Positions 1 to 7,000 of a stretch of 9,767 bases of DNA are shown piece by piece. This stretch comes from Bryobacteraceae bacterium (GTDB lineage: Bacteria; Acidobacteriota; Terriglobia; Bryobacterales; Bryobacteraceae), in contig JASHQT010000659.1 in assembly GCA_030039005.1 (NCBI GenBank), positions 1 to 9,767 of the forward strand, written 5' to 3'. The translations under genes were made by a program, and so were the position numbers. The stretch's first letter is position 1, and each line of letters starts with the position of its first letter. The notes beneath the pieces were generated by a model that was given only the letters and a program-made list of their open reading frames with translations, was not told where the DNA came from and searched no databases.

Positions 1-17
1 ATGCCTTGTGAGGGCAT
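1..17 (-). CDS. 5' end of an unidentified gene running off the left edge
   Basis: Only the first five codons and part of a sixth are inside the window. On the minus strand an ATG at 17-15 opens a frame reading Met-Pro-Ser-Gln-Gly. It is preceded by a near-perfect Shine-Dalgarno (GGAGGTGA, 28-21), with six bases between GGAGG and the ATG, and by a well-formed promoter further upstream. That combination makes a real gene start very likely even though the protein cannot be identified. The gene lies on the same strand as, and downstream of, the DUF6152 pair, but its own promoter suggests it is a separate transcription unit. Short acidobacterial regulators such as PadR-family proteins often have similar beginnings, but this is only a guess. 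Confidence 0.6.
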
Positions 18-20
18 ATC

Positions 21-28
21 TCACCTCC
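21..28 (-). promoter_or_regulatory. strong ribosome binding site of the left-edge gene
   Basis: The minus strand reads GGAGGTGA, an almost complete complement of the 16S rRNA 3' end, six bases from GGAGG to the ATG at 17. It fixes the start of the truncated gene. Its first three bases (GGA) also belong to one arm of the inverted repeat at 26-68, so secondary structure could affect its accessibility in some transcripts. Confidence 0.7.
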
Positions 29-68
29 GATGACTTACTGTGGCGATTATTCTAGCAGTAACATCGGA
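26..68. repeat. inverted repeat around the -10 box (candidate operator)
   Basis: Plus-strand arm 26-40 (TCCGATG, a 2-base bulge AC, TTACTG) is the reverse complement of arm 56-68 (CAGTAACATCGGA) at all 13 paired bases, with a 15-base loop at 41-55. The inner half-sites TTACTG and CAGTAA start 21 bp apart, two helical turns, as expected for a dimeric regulator. The dyad covers the -10 hexamer of the left-edge promoter and reaches into its Shine-Dalgarno. The pairing is visible directly in the sequence; an operator or RNA role is inferred. Confidence 0.55.
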
Positions 69-77
69 TTAATACAA
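49..77 (-). promoter_or_regulatory. sigma70-type promoter for the left-edge gene
   Basis: On the minus strand a -35 hexamer TTGTAT (77-72) is followed after exactly 17 bases by a -10 hexamer TAGAAT (54-49). This predicts transcription starting near position 42, about 25 bases before the ATG at 17. Five of six -10 bases and four of six -35 bases match the consensus, with ideal spacing and the right distance to a good Shine-Dalgarno. The -10 box lies in the loop of the inverted repeat at 26-68, which suggests the promoter is regulated. Confidence 0.6.
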
Positions 78-150
78 TACCCCGCAACCTTTCGCGATTA
101 ATATGCTGGGTTCGCGCCAAATATCGCCGTCATCCGCGGCCGGGGAGGGC

Positions 151-561
151 TTACTTATCCTTCCCCTCCCTCGTCCCCGACCCTCCCAAATCCATCTTCC
201 GCCCATCGGGAAACTCGATGTCCCGCGAGCTCCCGCGCAGCGACCCATCCTTGGCCTGGAACGCGGTCACCTTAATCCGCGTCCCCGGCGGCAGCGAATT
301 CCGGTTCCACCCCAGCCGCAGCAGCACCGACGGCGACCCGCCCTCGATCTTCCAGCGCTCCACCGTCCCGTCCGCCTTCGTCACGTCGATGGTCAGCCAG
401 GAATGCGGATTCACCCACTCCATTTGCACCACCTTGCCTTCCAGCGTCACCGGCTTGGTGGAATCGAACTCCGCGGAAAATGAATGATGCGCCGCCACCG
501 GCAGCGCCGCCGCCAACAGTGCGCCCGTACTCGCGATCACGCTCAACCATGTCTTACACAT
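151..561 (-). CDS. DUF6152 family exported protein
   Basis: This 136-residue protein begins with a typical Sec signal peptide (basic start, hydrophobic residues 5-20, likely cleavage after Ala-Ala at 23-24). The mature form should therefore start His-His-Ser-Phe. The His-His-Ser-Phe start, the Lys-Pro-Val-Thr-Leu-x-Gly stretch near 36-42 and the Trp-Val-Asn-Pro-His-Ser-Trp block at 49-55 are the hallmarks of DUF6152, a small family common in Acidobacteria and Proteobacteria with no established function. The ATG at 561 has GGAG eight bases upstream. The gene starts 12 bases after the stop of the longer exported protein gene, so the two are almost certainly cotranscribed. A periplasmic location is likely. 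The N-terminal His pair and the conserved His at 53 could suggest metal binding, but that is inference only. Confidence 0.85.
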   Translation of the reverse strand: MCKTWLSVIASTGALLAAALPVAAHHSFSAEFDSTKPVTLEGKVVQMEWVNPHSWLTIDVTKADGTVERWKIEGGSPSVLLRLGWNRNSLPPGTRIKVTAFQAKDGSLRGSSRDIEFPDGRKMDLGGSGTREGKDK

Positions 562-573
562 TCACGTGACTCC

Positions 574-1389
574 TCACTGCTTCCCCTGAAGCAAATCATG
601 ATACAGCAGCATATCCGTATATGGCACGCACTTGTGCTCCAGCAACTGCGCATCGTTGTCGATGATCCGGTACAGCGGCATCTCGATCGTCCACGGCCGC
701 GCGAACGTCTGCGGATCTTCGAGCGTCGCCTCGTACCAGATATGATTCGCGTCCAGCAGCTTGAACCGCTCTGTCACCTTTAACTGGTTGGTCGCGAAGT
801 TCCCCGCGCGATCCAGCCACGATTGCCCGTTCTGCGACGTCGTCGTCACCACCAGCACATCGCCTTCCCAGGACCCGTTCGAGCGCCCCATCCACGAATC
901 CACCGGCAAGTCCGTGTGGTCCTTCATATAAATGATGCGGTTGGTCGCCGCGAACGGATACACCATCAACAAATCGCCGTCGCCCTGAAAAATCTGGAAC
1001 GGCATGTTTTGATACGTCACGCGCGGCACGCCCAGCATGTAGCACTTGGCTTCGGGATCCGCCTGGGGCCAGTTCGCGCGATTTTCGTTGCGCTTCTTCA
1101 GCGCCTCCGGCAGATACGGGATCATGCCGCCGCCCTTCAGAACGCTCTTGCCCGCCGGAATCACGCCGATCGCGCCCAGCTTCCAAAACTCTTTGCTGAA
1201 TCCTCCCACCGAATGACCTTCCAGGTTCCAATACCCGCTATTGATCGCCTGCCACATGCCGTTGAAGTTCGGATGTCCGGCAATCGCCGCCGGCCGGCTA
1301 AGCTGCTGCGCCTCACAAATGCCGCTCAACACAATCGCCGTCATTGCCACTGCCAATATACGCACGGATGAAATTTTATCGCACCGCAC
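574..1389 (-). CDS. uncharacterised exported protein, partner of the DUF6152 gene
   Basis: The 271-residue product has a signal peptide: a basic start, hydrophobic residues 10-22 and a likely cleavage after Cys-Glu-Ala near 27. There is no proper lipobox. The mature part contains a Phe-Asn-Gly-Met-Trp segment, an Asn-Gly-Ser-Trp-Glu-Gly-Asp-Val-Leu-Val-Val strand and a Trp-Leu-Asp-Arg-Ala-Gly-Asn-Phe block. It ends with Glu-Arg-Phe, Tyr-Glu-Ala-Thr-Leu-Glu-Asp-Pro and Arg-Pro-Trp. I recognise these blocks from a large family of exported acidobacterial and proteobacterial proteins often found beside DUF6152 genes, but I know of no assigned function. It is the first gene of the pair, 12 bases before DUF6152. 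The assigned start is GTG at 1389 with a G-run just upstream; in-frame GTG and ATG codons at residues 9 and 16 are alternatives, so the exact start is uncertain. Confidence 0.75.
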   Translation of the reverse strand: MRCDKISSVRILAVAMTAIVLSGICEAQQLSRPAAIAGHPNFNGMWQAINSGYWNLEGHSVGGFSKEFWKLGAIGVIPAGKSVLKGGGMIPYLPEALKKRNENRANWPQADPEAKCYMLGVPRVTYQNMPFQIFQGDGDLLMVYPFAATNRIIYMKDHTDLPVDSWMGRSNGSWEGDVLVVTTTSQNGQSWLDRAGNFATNQLKVTERFKLLDANHIWYEATLEDPQTFARPWTIEMPLYRIIDNDAQLLEHKCVPYTDMLLYHDLLQGKQ

Positions 1390-1431
1390 CTGGCCCCCAA
1401 TCCCCGACCCCCAGCCCCTAGAATTGAAGAT

Positions 1432-2799
1432 ATGCTCAAGCCCACCATCTTCCGCGAGTACGACATACGGGGCGTCGCGGATTCCGAACTGCTCAGTCCC
1501 GATGTCGAACAGCTTGGCCGCGGCCTGGGCACCTACATGCTTCGCCGATCAGGCGCGAAAATGAATCTCGGCCGCGATTGCCGCCTCAGCTCCACGCGCC
1601 TCCGCGACGCGCTGGTCAAAGGACTCCTCGCCTCCGGCTGCAACGTCACCGATATCGGCACCGTCCCCACTCCCGTCCTCTATCACTCGGCGCAAAATCT
1701 CAACGCCGAAGGCGCCATCATGATCACCGGCAGCCACAATCCGTCCGAGTACAACGGGTTCAAAAGCGTCTGCGGCGCAGGCACGCTGCATGGCGAGGCG
1801 ATTCAGGAAGTTCGTCGCATCATCGAGGCCGCCGATTTCGAAACCGGCTCGGGCACACTCTCGACCATGGATGCTGTCACACCCTACGTCAACGAAATCG
1901 CCGCGCAGTTCCAGCTCTCGCGCCGCATCAAAGTCGTCGCCGACGCGGGCAATGGCACCGCCGGCCCCGTCATCCATCGAATTTTCGAAAAGCTCAACCT
2001 CGACGTCACTGAGCTTTATTTCGAAATGGACGGCCATTTTCCCAACCATCATCCCGATCCCACTGTACCCGCCAACCTCGCCCGCCTGATCGCCAAGGTT
2101 CGCGAAACCGGCGCCGAGCTTGGCATCGCTTTCGACGGCGATTCGGACCGCATCGGCGCGGTCGACGAGCTCGGCAACGTCGTCTATGGCGATCTGCTGC
2201 TGCTTATCTACGCTCGCGAAATCTTGAGTCGCAAACCCGGCGCCACGTTCATCGGCGAAGTAAAATGCTCGCAAGTGATGTATGACCAGATCGCCCAGCT
2301 CGGGGGCAACGGCATCATGTACAAGACCGGCCACTCGCTCATCAAGGCCAAGATGAAGGAAGCCCACGCCGAGCTCGCCGGTGAAATGTCCGGCCACATG
2401 TTCTTCGGCGATCGCTACCGCGGCTACGACGACGCGCTGTATTCGGCCTGCCGGCTGATCGAAATCGTCGCCAAATCCGGCCAGCCGCTTTCGGCGCAGC
2501 TTGCGGGCGTTCCGAAAATGGTCTCCACTCCCGAGATCCGCGTCGATTGCCCCGACGAGCTCAAGTTCGATCTGGTCGCCCGCGTCGCCGAGCACTTCAA
2601 GAAGCAATATAAAACCATCGACATCGATGGCGTCCGCGTCATTTTTCCCGACGGTTGGGGCCTGTTGCGCGCCTCCAACACGCAGCCGGTCCTGGTGATG
2701 CGTTTCGAAGCGGCCAACGAACACCTGCTGAAGCAGTATCAATCGGAAGTTGAGCAGGTGCTCGAAGCGTCGCGCGCCGACGCGGTTCCAGCCACATGA
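1432..2799 (+). CDS. manB: phosphomannomutase/phosphoglucomutase
   Basis: This cytoplasmic enzyme of the alpha-D-phosphohexomutase family interconverts hexose 6-phosphates and 1-phosphates. It supplies mannose 1-phosphate and/or glucose 1-phosphate for nucleotide-sugar and polysaccharide synthesis. All four active-site elements are present in order: the phosphoserine loop Thr-Gly-Ser-His-Asn-Pro with Ser101, the metal-binding loop Asp-Gly-Asp-Ser-Asp-Arg at 235-240, the sugar-binding loop Gly-Glu-Met-Ser-Gly-His at 317-322, and the phosphate-binding loop Arg-Ala-Ser-Asn-Thr at 413-417. The 455-residue length is normal for the AlgC/ManB type, and the protein starts with the family's usual Phe-Arg-Glu-Tyr-Asp-Ile-Arg-Gly. 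It is divergent from the exported-protein operon with only 42 bases between starts, and overlaps the following amidohydrolase by four bases. Specificity for mannose versus glucose cannot be read from the sequence, so the gene symbol is provisional. Confidence 0.93.
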   Translation: MLKPTIFREYDIRGVADSELLSPDVEQLGRGLGTYMLRRSGAKMNLGRDCRLSSTRLRDALVKGLLASGCNVTDIGTVPTPVLYHSAQNLNAEGAIMITGSHNPSEYNGFKSVCGAGTLHGEAIQEVRRIIEAADFETGSGTLSTMDAVTPYVNEIAAQFQLSRRIKVVADAGNGTAGPVIHRIFEKLNLDVTELYFEMDGHFPNHHPDPTVPANLARLIAKVRETGAELGIAFDGDSDRIGAVDELGNVVYGDLLLLIYAREILSRKPGATFIGEVKCSQVMYDQIAQLGGNGIMYKTGHSLIKAKMKEAHAELAGEMSGHMFFGDRYRGYDDALYSACRLIEIVAKSGQPLSAQLAGVPKMVSTPEIRVDCPDELKFDLVARVAEHFKKQYKTIDIDGVRVIFPDGWGLLRASNTQPVLVMRFEAANEHLLKQYQSEVEQVLEASRADAVPAT

Positions 2800-4058
2800 T
2801 GCGCTTCCTCGCACTGCTCGCCGCTGTCGCCTCGCTCTGCGCGCAGGAGCCCGCGCCCACTGTACTGCACGCCGCGCGAATGCTCGACGTCGAGACCGGT
2901 AAGATCACAGCACCCGCCGAAATCATGGTTGTGGGCGAGCGCATCGCGGTGGTGGGAACATCCGTATCCCACAATCAGGTCGGCACACAAATCATCGATC
3001 TCGGCGATCGCACCCTGCTCCCCGGCCTCATCGACGCGCACGTGCACCTGTTCCTGCATCCCGGCGCCGAGGATTTGCAGACCGTCGAAGAATCGGTGCC
3101 GCAGCGCACCATCCAGGCCACGCTCGCCGCGCGCGATGATTTGATGGCCGGCTTCACCGCCGAGCGCGACATGGGCACCGAAGGCGCGGGCGCCGCCGAC
3201 ACGGCCGTCCGCGACGCCATCGACAAAGGCCTCATCCCGGGCCCGCGCCTGCGTATCAGTGGCAACGCCATCAGCATTCTCGGCGGCCACGAGGACGCCA
3301 TCGGCTACAACCCCGAGCAGCACGTGCTCGGCAACGCAACCTACGCGAACAACGCGCAGGAGTTGGTCACTGTGATGCGCGAGCAGTTCAAGCTCGGCGC
3401 CGATTTCATCAAGATCTACCAGACCGGCAGTGATTCCGTCCACGACGGCACACTTACTACGCCATACCAATACACCGAAGCTCAACTCACCGCCGCCGTC
3501 GCCGAAGCCGCCCGGGTCGGCAAGCACGTCGCGGTCCACGCCACCGGCGAACCCGGCGCTCTCTATGCCGCGCGTGCGGGCGTCATCTCCGTCGATCACG
3601 CCTTCCAGCTTTCCGATGAAACCATGCGCCTCATGCACGACAAAGGCATCTTTGCTGTCCCGACGTTCACCATCATTGAGTACTTTTCCCAGCACGCCGC
3701 AACCCCGGAGGCCGCCGCGCGCGAGCGCGCATTGCAGGAACTCCACGCGCGAAACTTCGCCAAACAACTCACCGCCGGTGCGCCAATCGCCATGGGTTCC
3801 GACGTCGGCCCGTTCCCCCATGGAACACAAGCCCGCGAATTTGTTTTGTTGGTGAAATACGGGATGACGCCGCTCGCAGCCATCCAAGCCGGTACGCTCA
3901 ACGGCGCGATATTACTTGGATGGGAAGGCCAAATCGGCGCGCTGAAACCCGGCTACTTCGCCGACATCGTCGCCGTTCCCGGCAATCCGCTCACCGATAT
4001 CAGCGTTTTGCAAAAGGTCGCGTTCGTGATGAAGGGCGGCGTGATCTACAAGAAGTAA
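2796..4058 (+). CDS. secreted metal-dependent amidohydrolase
   Basis: This 420-residue member of the amidohydrolase superfamily resembles imidazolonepropionase-like and Xaa-Pro dipeptidase-like exported hydrolases. A short signal peptide (hydrophobic residues 3-14, likely cleavage near Ala16) suggests periplasmic location. Expected metal and catalytic positions are present: His82-x-His84 at the end of strand one, Lys206 (Phe-Ile-Lys-Ile-Tyr) as the probable carboxylated lysine, His248 in His-Val-Ala-Val-His, His268 in Val-Asp-His-Ala, and Asp336 in Gly-Ser-Asp. The C-terminal Gly-x-Leu-Lys-Pro-Gly-Tyr-x-Ala-Asp-Ile-Val block is typical of the family's small beta domain. The start overlaps the mutase stop in an ATGA arrangement and there is no good Shine-Dalgarno, so translational coupling is likely. 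A second ATG follows immediately. The true substrate (a cyclic amide or a dipeptide) is unknown. Confidence 0.9.
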   Translation: MMRFLALLAAVASLCAQEPAPTVLHAARMLDVETGKITAPAEIMVVGERIAVVGTSVSHNQVGTQIIDLGDRTLLPGLIDAHVHLFLHPGAEDLQTVEESVPQRTIQATLAARDDLMAGFTAERDMGTEGAGAADTAVRDAIDKGLIPGPRLRISGNAISILGGHEDAIGYNPEQHVLGNATYANNAQELVTVMREQFKLGADFIKIYQTGSDSVHDGTLTTPYQYTEAQLTAAVAEAARVGKHVAVHATGEPGALYAARAGVISVDHAFQLSDETMRLMHDKGIFAVPTFTIIEYFSQHAATPEAAARERALQELHARNFAKQLTAGAPIAMGSDVGPFPHGTQAREFVLLVKYGMTPLAAIQAGTLNGAILLGWEGQIGALKPGYFADIVAVPGNPLTDISVLQKVAFVMKGGVIYKK

Positions 4059-7000
4059 TCAATCGCCGTGCATCGCAAGCTGCGTTTGGGAAGCAGGAGG
4101 CGGCGGAGGGGGCGCCGGTTCAGCGCCTTTATGATCGAACCGCACGGACACGAGCTTCGAAACGCCAGGCTCTTGCATCGTGACGCCGTACAACGACTGC
4201 GCGGCCTCCATGGTGCGCTTGGCGTGCGTGATCACGATGAATTGGGTCTGCTGCGACATTTCCTTGATCAGCCGCGTCAGGCGTTCGATATTCGGCTCAT
4301 CCAGCGGCGCGTCCACTTCGTCGAGAATACAGAACGGACTGGGCGTGTACTGGAAGATCGCCATCAGCAGTGCCATCGCGGTGAGCGATTTTTCGCCGCC
4401 CGAAAGCAGCAGCACGCTTTGCAGCCTTTTTCCGGGAGGCGAAGCCACGATGTCGATTCCGGATTCCGCGATGTTGTTTTCATCGGTGAGCCGCATCTCG
4501 CCAATGCCCCCGCCGAATAGCGTTTTGAACATCTCGCGGAAATGGCCGTTCACGGCTTCGAATGCCTCGCTAAATCTCCGGCGCGATTCGATGTCGATCT
4601 CATGGATGGCTTTTTCGGTATCGCGGATCGAATCGAGCAAATCCTGCCTTTGCGCGTTCAGGAAGTCATAGCGCTGCTGCGCTTCCTGAAACTCTTCGAG
4701 CGCTTGCGGATTCACCGGCCCCAGCGCTTCGATCTTGGCCTTCACGTCCTGATACTTCTGATCCACTTCGGCCAGCGCCGCTTCATCCAGGACCAGCTCT
4801 TCACCCGCGGCCAGTTCTTCGGCCGGAATTCCCAGTTCCTTGCGGCTGGTTTCGTCCAGGAATCGCAGCTCGGATTGTTTGCGGACCAGCTCCAGCTCGA
4901 TGTGCGCGCGCCGCTCTTGCGCCGCCTGCACGGAAATGCGCAACTGCTTCAGCGTTTCATCGAGCGCCGCGAGATCGGCCCGCTGCGCGGTTTCGCGCTC
5001 CGCCAGTTCGGCGGCCATCTTTTCCGCGGCGCCGATCGCTTCCACCAACTCGCCGGCGCGGCGATCCAGCTCGATGTTGTCGGCGAGCAGCCGCGCGCGC
5101 TCCACGCCCCAGCGCTCCATCTCCGCGGCGAGTTCTCCGCGCCGTGCGATCGTTGCCGCGATCGAAGCTTCATGCCGGGCCTCGGTTGCGCGCTCGGAGC
5201 GCTGCCGTTCTTCGAGACCGGCCAGGTCTGCGCGCAGCGACCCATGCTCTTCGCCCAGTTTGTGTACTTGCGACTGCAGCTCTTCGAAATCGGCGCGCGA
5301 TTGTTCCAGCACCTGTTCTTCGATGGAGCGCGCGGTTTCGCGCTCTTCCAGCAATCGCTCATCGCGCTCCTGCTGTTCACGGGCGCGCGCGCCTTCCTGC
5401 CGCAGCCGTTCCAGCTCCAGCCGCGCCACCGATAATCGCGACTGGGCGCGCGTGAATTCCTCGGCCAACTGCCGGTGCTCGTGATCCAGCGCCAGCGCCT
5501 GTTTTTCCTGAATTTGCTGCTGCGTCCGCAAGCTTTCGAGATCTTCGCTCAGCCCTGCGATCTCGCTCTCCAGTTGTTCGAGCGCGCCCGCGGTGCTTTC
5601 CACCGCGCGCTGCTTGGCCTGCACTTCTCCGTTCAACTCGCGCAATTCGCGCTTCAGTGCCAGCGGTCCGCTGCCGGTCTTCTTCCCTCCGCTCACCGCG
5701 TACCCGTGATAGCTGACGCCATCGGTCAAGAGAAAGAAAAAGTCGGGATGCTGGATCGCCAGCCGCTGCGCCGCCGCGCGGTCCTTGGCCAGGAAGCAGT
5801 GCGCCAGGCGCGGCAGCAGATCTCGCGGCGCGCTGGCGAAGCCGTTGGTGAAGCGCAGATGATCGCTCAAGCGGCCCAGCACGCCTTCGTCGCCCGAGAG
5901 CGATTCGATCGCGCGCCCCTGCTCGCCCCCTTCCGGATGCACCAAAAACGTCGCGCGGCCATCGAGATCGGTGCGCATGAGATCGATCCCGCGCTCGGCA
6001 TCGTCCCACTTCTCTACTACCACGTATTCCAGCTCTTCGTGCAGGAACTCTTCGGTTGCCTTTTCGTACACCGGCTCCACTTCCACGAAATCCGCCAGCA
6101 CACCGGCGGCGCGAAACTCCTCGGCCTCGCCGCGATCGATCGCGGTAAACAGGCGCTTGACGCTTTCCGCCGTATACGCGCGATGCGACAGAATCTCTTC
6201 GAGTGAATCCTTGCGCGCCTTGGAACGCGAGGCATCGGTGCGCAATTGATCGAGCAGTTTCCTGGCTTCCGCGGCCTGCGTTTTGCGGTCAGCGAGTTCT
6301 TCTTCCACGCGCCGCCGCCTGTCAGCCGTGGATTCGAGCTCCATCTGCCCGGCCGACATTTTTCGCGACAGTTCCTGTTTGAGGGCCGTCAGGCGTTCCA
6401 AGTCCGCGCCAGCAGTCTGCTCGTCGCGCTGGCAGCGCGCCCTATCGCGATCCATGGCAGACAGGTACTCGGCGATTTGCGTCAACTGGTTCTTCAGCGC
6501 CGAGGATTCGCCCAGCAGCCGCAGCACGTTTTGACGCCCGGTTTCAAGCGTCTTCGCGCGTTGCTGCAGAGCCTGCTGGATCTGCTCGCGCTCGGCGGCT
6601 TTGGCGGCCAGCAGACCGCGCGCCGATTGAATCTGCGCCTCCAGCTCCACCACCAATTGCAAATGGCTTTCGAGATCGGCGCGCAACTGTTCGTGGCGCT
6701 TTTCGAGCTCGACGGATTCAGTTTCGCCCGCGGCCAGCCGCTGCTCGATGCCCCCGCTCTGCTGCGCCTGCGCATCCAAGCGCCCACGCGTGCGTTCTTG
6801 TTCGAGCTGCAAATCGGCCAGACGGCGGCGTGCTTCAGCCAGCTCGGCGTCGTTGCGATAACAGGCATCCTGCAGCGCCGTGTATTCGCGCTCGCGCTCG
6901 CCCACCTCGCTCGAAAGATTTTGGAAGTCCGCGTTCGCCAGATTCAGATCCAGCGCCGTTTTGGCAGCGTCGCGCTCCAGCATGCGGAAGCGCGCGGTGA

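Noticed and set aside
86..119. Imperfect hairpin (GCGAT...ATCGC arms) after the DUF6152 gene as a terminator
   Set aside because: Only five uninterrupted pairs, a long loop and no T-run; not distinguishable from chance.
1549..2814. 421-codon open frame antisense to the mutase gene
   Set aside because: It mirrors codon bias of a GC-rich gene whose four active-site motifs are intact on the plus strand; the antisense product resembles no family.
2739..3887. 382-codon open frame antisense to the amidohydrolase
   Set aside because: Shadow of the plus-strand gene, low-complexity composition, no recognisable domain.
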